A stretch of 64,000 bases of DNA from CAYNFP01 sp964396655 (GTDB taxonomy: Bacteria; Bacillota_I; Bacilli_A; RF39; UBA660), in assembly GCA_964396655.1 (NCBI GenBank), contig CAYNFP010000006.1:4284-68283 (forward strand), read 5' to 3'. A model generated the notes under the pieces. The model made no database searches, was not told where the DNA came from, and saw only the letters and a program-made list of their open reading frames with translations. A program made the translations under genes and the position numbers. Shown one piece after another: positions 41,885 to 50,249 of the stretch; the stretch's first letter is position 1, and the number at the start of each line of letters is the position of its first letter.

Positions 41885-44845
41885 TTACTCTACTGATTTT
41901 AATGATTCTATCATATCGATTTTCTTAAGAACTCTATTAATTATTAACTGAACTACTAAAGAAAATATAATTGTTGTTATAGCGGATATTAAATAACTTA
42001 ACCATTTAATATTTTTTAAAAACATAATATTATCTGTCTGAGCAGTTGTTATTACAAATCTGTGTAGAAATACACCTAATATTAAACCTAATAATATACC
42101 CAATATTGTTAATACAAATGATTCTCTATAAATAAATGTTGATATTTCTTTATCAGTAAAGCCAAGTACTTTAAATGTTGCGATTTCTCTTTTTCTTTCA
42201 CTAACATTAATAATAGTTAAATTATAAAGTACTACAAAAGCTAATATTCCAGCACATATTAATATCATAATAATTATTTTATTTAATCCCGAAACAAAGC
42301 TATCAAAAGTACCAACTATATCATCAGTATAATTAACCATTAATATATTATGTTCAGTTAATGGAATACTTTTATCAATTTTTCCATTTGCAATTATACT
42401 ATTATAAGTAATACCCTTTTTAAATGTCTCTTTATAATATTCTTTATTCATATAGATATAATGAGATACATAGTTTTCTACTACATCTGTTACATATAAG
42501 AAGTATAATTCATTATTACTATTTCTAATACTAATAATATCTCCTTTTGAAGCATTAAGTTGTTTAGATAATTGTTCTGTTATTATAACTCCATTATCTT
42601 CAATTGATGCTTTTTTATTTGATATAATACTTTTTAAATTAATATAATCATAAAATTTCTCTTCATCTGAAGGAATTACTAAATATACGTCTCCTATTTT
42701 GTTATTATAAGTATATGTGTATGCATTTTGGTTTATTAACAAAGGATTTTTAACATTATTCTCATTAAATAATGTTGTTAAATCTTTTGATAAATCACTT
42801 TCTTCTTCATCTAATATAAACATTGAATCATATTTTATAATATTTTCATATTGAAGTTTAGATATGGTATTCATACTATCATTTAATCCCATTCCTGTTA
42901 GTAATAATGCTGTACAACCAGCAACACCAAGAACTGTCATTATTATTCTTTTTTTATATCTTAATAAGTTTCTTATTGTAATTTTCCACATAAAGTTTAA
43001 TTTATTCCAAATAAATTTTATTTTTTCTAAAAATACTTTTTTACCAGATTTAGGAGGTCTTGGTCTTAATAAATCTGCTGATACTTCTTTAAGTTCTCTG
43101 TAGCACGCAATTATAGTTACAATAACCATCAATAATAAAGTCACTATAATTACTAAACTAAATGGAAGAGGACTAACTATTGTTATTAATTTTGGTACAT
43201 AATATCTCGATAAAAACACTCCATATATTATTTTAGGAATAATGCTATAACCAACTGTAAGGCCTAAAATAAGACCTAATAAACCAGCTAAAAAAACATA
43301 AACTAAATAACTAGCTACAATATTTGATTTACTATATCCATTAGATTGTAAAATACCTATTTCAGTTCTCTCTTCTTCAATTAATCTAGATAATGTATTT
43401 GAACTCATTAACATTACAACAATGATGAAAAATATAGGTAAAACCCTAGCTATTGCATCTACTTTAATTATATCTTCTTTATAATTAATATATCCACTAT
43501 TATCAGTTCTATCTAATAAATACCATTTAGGTTTTTCAATATTATTTAAATTTTCTTTAGCGGTTTCTATTTTTTTATTAGCTTCAATTTCAGAATTTTT
43601 TAATTCTTCTAATCCATCATTATATTCTTTATATCCATTATCAATTTGAGTTTGATTATTATTAATCTCTGTAATAAATTTTTCATATTGAATGTCTAAA
43701 GTTTTAATTCCTTCATTTACATCAGATAAATTATTTTTTAAAGTTAATAATGTATTATAAGTATCTTCTAAAGAGTCAATTTGAGTTTTTAAAGAATTAT
43801 ATTCATCAGTTCCGCTTTCAAGTTTATTTAATTCTGTATTTAAATTTTTTATATTATTATTCATATTTGTTAAATAATCATTTAAATTATATTCATTTAT
43901 ACCATATGATTTTAAATTATTTAATATAGTCTCTTTGTTATTATTCAATTCAGAATACTGTTTATCAAATTCATCTTCAGTTGCTTTCTTTTTTGAGTTT
44001 AATTTTTGTTGAGATTCATCAAGTGTTTTTTTACTTTCTTCCAAAGTTTTAGTAGCTTTATCTATTTTTTCATTTAGTTCTTTTCTGATATCTATTATTT
44101 TTGTATTAGCTTCTTTTAATATTTCTTCATACCTAATGGTTTCTCTTATTGGTTTTAATTTTGTTAATTCTTCATTTAATAAAGATAATTTGTTTGAATA
44201 ATCTTCATAATATGAATTCATTTCTTTAGTGTTTTTAGCTATTATATATATTTCTGTATAATATGATGATACAAAAACGCTTCTGTTTACAAAAACATAA
44301 GAAATTAATTTACCATTTCCCACATTTGAGATTCCTTTTTCATCTCTTATATATAAAACAGATTTAATAAGACCAACAACTTTACAACTTTTTATATTTA
44401 TATAATCAGATAAATTCTTATTACTAAAATTAATTTTATCTCCTATAGAATAGGTATAATAATCAGCAACACATTCATTATTATTTTTAGGCATTCTTCC
44501 ATTAATTAATTCAACATTATTAACATCACTTTCTAAAGCATGAACCCTAATAGATTCTCCGTCAGATATAACATCAACTGAATAACTTGGAACTACTTTT
44601 TGGGTATTGGTTAAATTCTTTATTGAATTAACATCACCTTCTGTTAATCCATAACTACTAATGATTTTGAAGTCCATTAAGTTATAATTATCATAATAAT
44701 TATCTGCAGTGTAAAGCATACCCGCTGTTGATTCTCTAAGACCAATAAAAACACTTATTCCCAAAGCAATAATAAACGCTATTGAAAGAAATCTTCCAAT
44801 AGATTTAAATATTTTTTTAAATGTGTTTTTAAATAGTAATTTCAT
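41885..44845 (-). CDS. ABC exporter permease, FtsX/MacB type
   Basis: A 986-residue permease with two FtsX modules. The first membrane helix is at about residues 15-36. A long extracytoplasmic part with coiled coil (about 230-430) comes next, then three helices (about 465-590), a linker, another helix (about 635) and a second extracytoplasmic domain. Three final helices end at about 980. The end block GFTDKEISTFIYRESFVLTILGILLGLILG is typical. Such large permeases export or extract lipids and peptides or sense antibiotics. The start overlaps the ATPase stop (TAATG). Confidence 0.87.
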   Translation of the reverse strand: MKLLFKNTFKKIFKSIGRFLSIAFIIALGISVFIGLRESTAGMLYTADNYYDNYNLMDFKIISSYGLTEGDVNSIKNLTNTQKVVPSYSVDVISDGESIRVHALESDVNNVELINGRMPKNNNECVADYYTYSIGDKINFSNKNLSDYINIKSCKVVGLIKSVLYIRDEKGISNVGNGKLISYVFVNRSVFVSSYYTEIYIIAKNTKEMNSYYEDYSNKLSLLNEELTKLKPIRETIRYEEILKEANTKIIDIRKELNEKIDKATKTLEESKKTLDESQQKLNSKKKATEDEFDKQYSELNNNKETILNNLKSYGINEYNLNDYLTNMNNNIKNLNTELNKLESGTDEYNSLKTQIDSLEDTYNTLLTLKNNLSDVNEGIKTLDIQYEKFITEINNNQTQIDNGYKEYNDGLEELKNSEIEANKKIETAKENLNNIEKPKWYLLDRTDNSGYINYKEDIIKVDAIARVLPIFFIIVVMLMSSNTLSRLIEEERTEIGILQSNGYSKSNIVASYLVYVFLAGLLGLILGLTVGYSIIPKIIYGVFLSRYYVPKLITIVSPLPFSLVIIVTLLLMVIVTIIACYRELKEVSADLLRPRPPKSGKKVFLEKIKFIWNKLNFMWKITIRNLLRYKKRIIMTVLGVAGCTALLLTGMGLNDSMNTISKLQYENIIKYDSMFILDEEESDLSKDLTTLFNENNVKNPLLINQNAYTYTYNNKIGDVYLVIPSDEEKFYDYINLKSIISNKKASIEDNGVIITEQLSKQLNASKGDIISIRNSNNELYFLYVTDVVENYVSHYIYMNKEYYKETFKKGITYNSIIANGKIDKSIPLTEHNILMVNYTDDIVGTFDSFVSGLNKIIIMILICAGILAFVVLYNLTIINVSERKREIATFKVLGFTDKEISTFIYRESFVLTILGILLGLILGVFLHRFVITTAQTDNIMFLKNIKWLSYLISAITTIIFSLVVQLIINRVLKKIDMIESLKSVE

Positions 44846-45543
44846 TACCAATTAATCTCCCCAATATCTATAGGATTTTTATTTTCAATTATTTCCTCAA
44901 CAGTACCATTTTTCATTTTAATTACTTTATCTGCCATTTGAGCAATTACTGAGTTGTGTGTAATTATTACTACAGTCATACCATAATTCCTACAAGTATC
45001 TTGTAATACTTCCAATACTTTTTTACCAGTTTTTGAATCTAATGCTCCAGTTGGTTCATCGCATAACAAAAGTTTTGGATTCTTAGCTATTGCTCTTGCA
45101 ATTGCAACTCTTTGTTGTTCTCCTCCAGATAACTGAGATGGAAAATTATTTATTCTATCTTTTAAACCCACTTTTTTCATTACTTCAATTGGAGATAAAG
45201 CATTTTTACATATTTGACTAGCTAATTCAACATTTTCTAAAGCCGTTAAATTTTGTACTAAATTATAAAATTGAAATACAAAGCCAATATCATATCTTCT
45301 GTACTTTACTAATTCTGAATCTTTATATTTAGCTATATCTTTATCATCAACTTTAACTTTGCCTGAATTACATTTATCCATGCCGCCCAATATATTTAAT
45401 ATAGTTGTTTTCCCTGCTCCAGAAGGACCTAAAACAACTGCTAATTCACCTTTTTCAATACCAAAAGATACATTTTTTAATGCATCTATTGTAAGTTCAC
45501 CCATTTTATAATGTTTGTTAACATTTTTTAATTCAATAAACAT
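44845..45543 (-). CDS. ABC transporter ATP-binding protein (MacB/LolD type)
   Basis: A 232-residue ATPase. Walker A is GPSGAGKTT, the Q-loop FVFQFYNL, the signature LSGGEQQRVAIARA, and Walker B LLLCDEPTGALD; the H-loop is VIITHN. All motifs are intact. It drives the FtsX-type permease encoded downstream. No two-component system is adjacent, in contrast to many peptide-antibiotic exporters. AGGAGA precedes the start. Confidence 0.95.
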   Translation of the reverse strand: MFIELKNVNKHYKMGELTIDALKNVSFGIEKGELAVVLGPSGAGKTTILNILGGMDKCNSGKVKVDDKDIAKYKDSELVKYRRYDIGFVFQFYNLVQNLTALENVELASQICKNALSPIEVMKKVGLKDRINNFPSQLSGGEQQRVAIARAIAKNPKLLLCDEPTGALDSKTGKKVLEVLQDTCRNYGMTVVIITHNSVIAQMADKVIKMKNGTVEEIIENKNPIDIGEINW

Positions 45544-45591
45544 ATATTTTCTCCTATTATAAGTATATCATAATTATTAAAAATATTTTGT

Positions 45592-45617
45592 AAAAAAAAG
45601 AACATTTGGTTCTTTTC
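45592..45617 (-). terminator. Terminator of the 163-residue unknown gene
   Basis: Arms AAAGAAC/GTTCTTT with eight T following on the minus strand. Confidence 0.7.
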
Positions 45618-45622
45618 AATAA

Positions 45623-46114
45623 TTAAAATTTTCTAGCTAATTGCATACATCTATGATTAGAAATATCATTTACAAATGGACTATTATTTTCTAAATACTC
45701 AATAGCTTCCCTATCAGAATAACAAGAAGAATTAATAACGAAATTCAAAGTTGATAAAGCTCCTAAAAATTCTTGAAGACTATATTCTGTTTCCTTATAA
45801 GATTGTGCTATTTCAGATAACTTTCTTATTTTTTCAGTATTAACATATTCAGAAATTACTAAACCCGACAATGATACTTTATCCCAATCTCTAAAAAATT
45901 TCAATGCAAATAAAAAATCTAATGAAGTTATTCCGCTTTCTTGATCTAAAATATATTTATAGTTCATATCTATTCCCATCTGTTTTAATAAATATGAAAT
46001 ATAAACTATACTATTTTCTTTTCCAGACTCAAAACTTGATAAATATCCTTTGTTTGTAATATACTCATATGCATTTAGTACTGTTATTAATCCTGATTCT
46101 CTTAATGATTCCAT
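45623..46114 (-). CDS. Hypothetical helical protein, 163 residues
   Basis: Not recognised. ATG at 46114 is chosen for the strong AGGAGGG site; the longer reading has none. Mostly alpha-helical, with SGLITVLNAYEYITNKGYL, SIVYISYLLKQMGIDMNYKYIL and SLDFLFALKFFRDWDKV (each an amphipathic helix). No signal peptide. It lies between tRNA-Arg and the ABC exporter and has its own terminator. Confidence 0.6.
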   Translation of the reverse strand: MESLRESGLITVLNAYEYITNKGYLSSFESGKENSIVYISYLLKQMGIDMNYKYILDQESGITSLDFLFALKFFRDWDKVSLSGLVISEYVNTEKIRKLSEIAQSYKETEYSLQEFLGALSTLNFVINSSCYSDREAIEYLENNSPFVNDISNHRCMQLARKF

Positions 46115-46179
46115 TATTATTCCCTCCTCTTTTATATAATTTCGCCATATGATAACACCATATAAAATTAAAGTCAATA

Positions 46180-46206
46180 AAAAATCTAAATTTAATTTAG
46201 ATTTTA
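46180..46206 (-). terminator. Terminator of tRNA-Arg
   Basis: Arms AAATCTAAAT/ATTTAGATTT with six T following on the minus strand, 10 bases beyond the tRNA. Confidence 0.75.
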
Positions 46207-46215
46207 TTATTTAAA

Positions 46216-46292
<77 letters not shown>

Positions 46293-46333
46293 AACTCCTG
46301 AATACATGAAAGATTATACAATAGATTTATTAA

Positions 46334-47281
46334 TTATTCAAGAGTTTTAAGTGTTGTTGTTATTATTTTTTCATTATTAACTTGAAAAATAACTTCATTA
46401 ACATTTAAATTATCCATCAATGACATACTTATTGTGTATTCAACCTCTTCTAATATATTTTTACTATCTCCATCAAAAATTTTATCATTAAAACTTAAAA
46501 TTATTGAGTCTTCTACTATTTCATATTTACTTAATTCAGCATTAGCGTTTAAATAACTACTTAAATTACTTTGATATATTATAGAACTTTTTAGTTCATC
46601 TATTATTACTGTAACTTTATCTCTGTCATCATTTGATATCTTAGTTACTGGAGTATAATATATTTCATCATTTATTTCATTTACATAATACACTATTGTT
46701 TTTGTTAAATTACTTAAACTATCAAATTCATATACTTTATTAATTCCATAAGTTCTATCAAGTATTTCAGGTAATAATTTTTTGCTATTAGGAAGTTTTA
46801 ATAAACTTTTTCCATTTACTTCAATTTTAATTTTATCTATTTCTTCTAATTCAGTTAATGAAAAAACTATTGATTCTATCATATGCTCTTCATCTATCTC
46901 ATTTACTTCTAATAATTCTTCGGAAAAATTTATTGTTAATATTTTATCTTTTACACTCAAATTTAATACTTTTGTATTAATAGGTATTATAGCTCTAAAT
47001 CCATTTGGAATAAAATCTTCTTTTTCACTATTAACAGTTAAATATTCTATTCTTTCTTTTATAATATCTTCTAATTTTTCTTCTTCAATTGATAACTTTA
47101 ATTTTGACACATAATTATATTTATCCATAAGATAAATTCCTTTATAACTTGATTCATCATAATAAGTAACTGTTTCTTTAATTTTTAAATCATTATGTTT
47201 AAAAGGAAAAAAGTAAAACAAAGAAACTATTAATAAAGCTAATGTTGTAAGAGTTATCTTTCTTAATGACATAGTTTTCAT
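46334..47281 (-). CDS. gerM: GerM domain spore protein
   Basis: A 315-residue protein with an N-terminal membrane anchor (about residues 8-26) and two tandem GerMN domains (about 75-180 and 200-310). The domains have TVNSEKEDFIPNGFRAIIPINTKVLNLSV and ITINFSEELLEV-type blocks (ILTINFSEELL, SIILSFNDKIF). GerM in Bacillus anchors the SpoIIIA-SpoIIQ complex and is needed for engulfment and cortex formation. It directly follows gerE; the two are near neighbours in Bacillus too. GAGGGTGAT is the ribosome site. Confidence 0.87.
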   Translation of the reverse strand: MKTMSLRKITLTTLALLIVSLFYFFPFKHNDLKIKETVTYYDESSYKGIYLMDKYNYVSKLKLSIEEEKLEDIIKERIEYLTVNSEKEDFIPNGFRAIIPINTKVLNLSVKDKILTINFSEELLEVNEIDEEHMIESIVFSLTELEEIDKIKIEVNGKSLLKLPNSKKLLPEILDRTYGINKVYEFDSLSNLTKTIVYYVNEINDEIYYTPVTKISNDDRDKVTVIIDELKSSIIYQSNLSSYLNANAELSKYEIVEDSIILSFNDKIFDGDSKNILEEVEYTISMSLMDNLNVNEVIFQVNNEKIITTTLKTLE

Positions 47282-47315
47282 AATATCACCCTCAAGAAAT
47301 TATATTGTTTAATAT

Positions 47316-47342
47316 AAAAAAAATGACTTATAAGTCATTTTT
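47316..47342 (-). terminator. Terminator of gerE
   Basis: Palindrome AAAATGACTTATAAGTCATTTT (two arms of 10-11) followed by T on the minus strand, overlapping the gerE stop. Confidence 0.75.
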
Positions 47343-47547
47343 CCAAACTAATCTCGCCAAGTTTTAATAGTTCAATAACCGCTCCAGCTCTTCCTTTACA
47401 ACCTAGTTTTTGCATTGAATTAGATATATGATTTCTTACTGTTTTTTCACTAATATATAATTCTTGTGCTATTTCCTTGGTAGATTTATTTTTAACTAAG
47501 AGATTAAAAACTTCATTTTCTCTTTTTGTTAATATTTTTTTATTCAT
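47335..47547 (-). CDS. gerE: GerE-type LuxR-family regulator
   Basis: A 70-residue stand-alone LuxR/GerE helix-turn-helix protein, close to the 74 residues of Bacillus GerE. Seen are LTKRENEVFNLLVKNKSTKEIA and ISEKTVRNHISNSMQKLGCKGRAGAV, which covers the recognition helix. GerE acts last in the mother cell with sigma-K on coat genes. ATG at 47547 with GAGG six bases upstream. A sigma-K-like promoter lies 50 bases upstream. Confidence 0.9.
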   Translation of the reverse strand: MNKKILTKRENEVFNLLVKNKSTKEIAQELYISEKTVRNHISNSMQKLGCKGRAGAVIELLKLGEISLEK

Positions 47548-47594
47548 CCTTATCCTCACCTTCCATACTTAGTAAGTTTTATACTTTTCTAAAA

Positions 47595-47621
47595 TATTTT
47601 ATGAGGAAATGAATTATAAGT
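47595..47621 (-). promoter_or_regulatory. Candidate sigma-K promoter of gerE
   Basis: AC (47620-47621), 16 bases, CATAAAATA (47595-47603) on the minus strand. This fits the sigma-K pattern (AC, 16-17 bases, CATAnnnTA) fully. In Bacillus gerE is sigma-K-dependent. Confidence 0.65.
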
Positions 47622-47637
47622 GAGAATTATTGCCTAT

Positions 47638-48132
47638 TTAACTCTCAAATTTAACTGTAATATACATTTTTTCTTTATATTCTTCTTGAATACTTCTCAT
47701 AATGTTGTTTGCTAAAGAGGCATTATGCTTGCTAGAATTTATTACAACTTTAACTTGATCATTATTTATTTCAATAAAAGATTTAATTTTAAAATCATCT
47801 AATATTTTTTGTTCTAATTCTTCTTCTTTTCCTTTAGTTAAGTTTAATAATTTTAATTCTTCAAATGCACTATTCTTTTCATCAGCAGAACTTGTTGCTG
47901 AAGTAAGTATTTCTTGAAGCTCTTTCATAGTTGTTTCAATTTTTTCATCTCTTTCTACTCTTAAAGCAACTAATTTATCACTTTCTTCAACATTTACTTC
48001 AACTTCTTCATTTACTGTTTCTAATACTTCTTTTGTTTTTAAAAGTTCATTTGGCATAGTAACATAGTATACTCCAAGAACTAAAACTAATGTTAATAAT
48101 GTTAAAAACCATAAACTTTGTTTATTTATCAC
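47638..48132 (-). CDS. spoIIIAH: Stage III sporulation protein AH
   Basis: A 164-residue protein with one membrane helix (about residues 5-23) and an intermembrane-space domain. It is the mother-cell partner of SpoIIQ in the channel joining mother cell and forespore. The C-terminal ring-building motif is seen as IEINNDQVKVVINSSKHNASLANNIMRSI. GTG at 48132 is chosen since AGGGAGGGT precedes it; the ATG at 48153 would lie before that site. It follows efp, but spoIIIAA-AG are not here. Confidence 0.85.
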   Translation of the reverse strand: MINKQSLWFLTLLTLVLVLGVYYVTMPNELLKTKEVLETVNEEVEVNVEESDKLVALRVERDEKIETTMKELQEILTSATSSADEKNSAFEELKLLNLTKGKEEELEQKILDDFKIKSFIEINNDQVKVVINSSKHNASLANNIMRSIQEEYKEKMYITVKFES

Positions 48133-48207
48133 ACAAACACCCTCCCTATTCACTATAAATTATATTAAGTTGTACATCTTTTATGAATTAAAAATAAATT
48201 TATAAAT

Positions 48208-48234
48208 AAAAAAAGATATTATTTAATATCTTTA
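48208..48234 (-). terminator. Terminator of rpmG-efp
   Basis: Arms AAAGATATT/AATATCTTT with an AAAT loop and a T run on the minus strand, at the efp stop. Confidence 0.8.
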
Positions 48235-48789
48235 CGCTCTAGAAGAATATTTACCATCTCTTGTAGTAACAATGATTTCTTCATCTTCACCAATAAATAA
48301 TGGTACTTTTAATGTATATCCAGTTTCAATAGTAGCATCTTTAAGAGCGCCACTTGTAGTGTTTCCCTTAACTGCATTTTCTGTCTTAATTATTTTATAT
48401 GAAACTTTTTCTGGTAAAGTTATTCCAATAACATTACCTTCATAATTTAATACTTCTACATTCATATTTTCTTTTAAGAAATCTTTTTCTGATTCTAATT
48501 TTGATTCTGGAAGTTCCAATTGTTCATAAGTACTATTATCCATAAATACATATGAATTTCCATCATTATATAAATATGATAATTCGCTTTTTTCAACTAA
48601 TGCTTTTTCTATTTTAATTCCAGCATTAAATGTAATTTCTTGAGTTGAGTTTGTTTTTAAATTTTTTAATTTAGTTCTAACAAAAGCTCCACCTTTACCT
48701 GGTTTAACATGTTGAAATTCAACTACTTGATAAACATTCCCGTCATATTTAATGGTCATCCCATTTTTCAAATCATTAACATTTATCAT
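48232..48789 (-). CDS. efp: Elongation factor P
   Basis: A 185-residue, three-domain factor that relieves stalling at polyproline. Seen are the KOW-like N-domain with the modification-loop lysine in HVKPGKGGAFVRTKLKN, the middle OB domain, and the end block GYTLKVPLFIGEDEEIIVTTRDGKYSSRA. It starts five bases after rpmG. Upstream of spoIIIAH, as in Bacillus, where the whole spoIIIA operon follows. Confidence 0.96.
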   Translation of the reverse strand: MINVNDLKNGMTIKYDGNVYQVVEFQHVKPGKGGAFVRTKLKNLKTNSTQEITFNAGIKIEKALVEKSELSYLYNDGNSYVFMDNSTYEQLELPESKLESEKDFLKENMNVEVLNYEGNVIGITLPEKVSYKIIKTENAVKGNTTSGALKDATIETGYTLKVPLFIGEDEEIIVTTRDGKYSSRA

Positions 48790-48794
48790 ACTAA

Positions 48795-48965
48795 TTAACT
48801 AACCTTTCTTTCTACATGTTTAGTAGTTTTGTTACATCTTTTACAATATTTATTAATTTCAATTTTGCCTTCAGTGTTCTTTTTGTTTTTATTTGTTAAA
48901 TAATTTAATTCTCCACATACGCTACATTTTAAATTAATACTTTCTCTGTTTTCTTTCTTAGCCAT
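48795..48965 (-). CDS. rpmG: Ribosomal protein L33 (zinc type)
   Basis: A 56-residue basic protein with two CxxC pairs (KCSVCGE and YCKRCNK), the zinc-binding form of L33. Start at 48965 after GGAGGTGTATT. The body NYLTNKNKKN is typical. A -10 box TATAAT lies in the 43-bp repeat just upstream (48989-49031). The pbp-rpmG neighbourhood is conserved in other Bacilli and is interrupted here. Confidence 0.95.
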   Translation of the reverse strand: MAKKENRESINLKCSVCGELNYLTNKNKKNTEGKIEINKYCKRCNKTTKHVERKVS

Positions 48966-48988
48966 AATACACCTCCTTTTAATACAAT

Positions 48989-49031
48989 AGAGATTATAAC
49001 ATAGTTCTTTTTATTTTAAAAGTGTTTTTTT
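48989..49031. repeat. 43-bp direct repeat, copy 1
   Basis: Identical to 50207-50249 at 42 of 43 positions. On the minus strand it starts with the A-rich DNA after the unknown gene's stop and ends with the rpmG -10 region (TATAAT). Confidence 0.9.
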
Positions 49032-50060
49032 CTATTTGTTATTTAATGCACTCAATTCAGAAAGCAACTGTCTTTTTCTAACTAAATTTTTATCTTGAGT
49101 AGAAATTTGAATTATTTTCTCTTGAAAATTTAATGGTAAATCTTTTTTATTTATTTCAATTATATACCCACATATTGGGCAAAGATAAAAAAATGAATAT
49201 TCTAATGTTTCTGGAGATTGACAAGCAAAAATTTCTTCTTCTGATATACGAAATTTAGTTCCACATGGTAGACTTTCAGATGGCCTATTTAAAAATGTAT
49301 TACTTGATTCACATTTTATTGAAAAATCAAAAGGTAATTCATTATGGATTGATAAATATATTGCTTGTTTTTCTTTTTCAGTAAGAAAAAATTCATTACC
49401 TGATTTAATTCTATTTAACACTAAAATTTCATAAACACTTTGAATAAATTCACTATTTTCTACGCCATTTTCGCTATCATTTGGGAAAGACTCTTTTGGT
49501 ACTTTAAATGAACATTCACCAAAATAAGTTGCAAAAGAAACTTTTTCTGTTCCAAGTGGTCCTGAAAAGAAAAATCCATTTTTAATATTATTTAAATCTT
49601 TACCCTTTAATCTAACACCACTATGCCAAACTTTTCCATCATTAGAATACCTAAATATTCTGTAATATTCATCTATTATAGCTTTTTTTGCTTCTACATT
49701 TAATCTATTTGACTGATTATCAATTCTATAATATACAAGTTCTAAAATTTTAGAAACACTTAATTTAGTTTGAATAGCCTCTGGAAGTTTTGAGTTGTTT
49801 TTTTCAAAACTGATTTTCATTTTTTGAAGTTTTTCCATTGTTGCCTTATCTTTTTTTAATTCTTCAAAATATTTAAATGCAGTTGAGTCTTCTAAATCAT
49901 TATCTCCTAAAAGCATATCTTCTATCATTAATATGATATTTTTAGGTATATTAAAATAATATTTTTTATAATATAAAAGTAATATAATATCTAAATTACT
50001 AACTAAATACGAATACCTTTTTATCAATTCTTTTTTTAACTCTTTTTCTTTTTTATTCAT
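49032..50060 (-). CDS. Unknown protein with C-terminal zinc ribbon, 342 residues
   Basis: Not recognised. The N-terminal 110 residues are helical and charged. The middle (about 135-200) has YYRIFRYSNDGKVWHSGVRLKG, then NIKNGFFFSGPL and SFATYFGECSF. The C-terminal part has cysteines that could bind zinc (LPCGTKF, IFACQS and YLCPICGYI). The WHSG...FATYFG spacing faintly recalls ADP-ribosyltransferase folds, but this is weak. ATAGGAGGT precedes the start. It lies between 43-bp direct repeats and looks inserted between pbp and rpmG. Confidence 0.65.
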   Translation of the reverse strand: MNKKEKELKKELIKRYSYLVSNLDIILLLYYKKYYFNIPKNIILMIEDMLLGDNDLEDSTAFKYFEELKKDKATMEKLQKMKISFEKNNSKLPEAIQTKLSVSKILELVYYRIDNQSNRLNVEAKKAIIDEYYRIFRYSNDGKVWHSGVRLKGKDLNNIKNGFFFSGPLGTEKVSFATYFGECSFKVPKESFPNDSENGVENSEFIQSVYEILVLNRIKSGNEFFLTEKEKQAIYLSIHNELPFDFSIKCESSNTFLNRPSESLPCGTKFRISEEEIFACQSPETLEYSFFYLCPICGYIIEINKKDLPLNFQEKIIQISTQDKNLVRKRQLLSELSALNNK

Positions 50061-50072
50061 AAAAACCTCCTA

Positions 50073-50206
50073 TATAATTAATACTTCATAAAATCAACAA
50101 ATTAAATCCTATTTTACAATATCTAATATTAGTATGTCTATTTTTATGAGTCCTACATCATTTATATGAATACTTTAATTTTATTAATTCCAATCTCTTG
50201 ATACAA
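50073..50206 (-). pseudogene. Degenerate fragment of nfo (endonuclease IV)
   Basis: The minus-strand DNA aligns with nfo positions of about 52660-52810. It keeps text for GINKIK, IHIND, a broken THKDRH, NI and KIGF, but with stops, frameshifts and a 12-base deletion. Shared exact stretches include TTTATATGAATAC and TTTAATTTTATTAATTCC on the plus strand. The intact gene lies 2.4 kb away in the same direction. Confidence 0.75.
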
Positions 50207-50249
50207 AGAGATTGTAACATAGTTCTTTTTATTTTAAAAGTGTTTTTTT
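50207..50249. repeat. 43-bp direct repeat, copy 2
   Basis: Partner of 48989-49031. The single difference changes the minus-strand TATAAT to TACAAT. It starts at the pbp stop codon. Confidence 0.9.
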
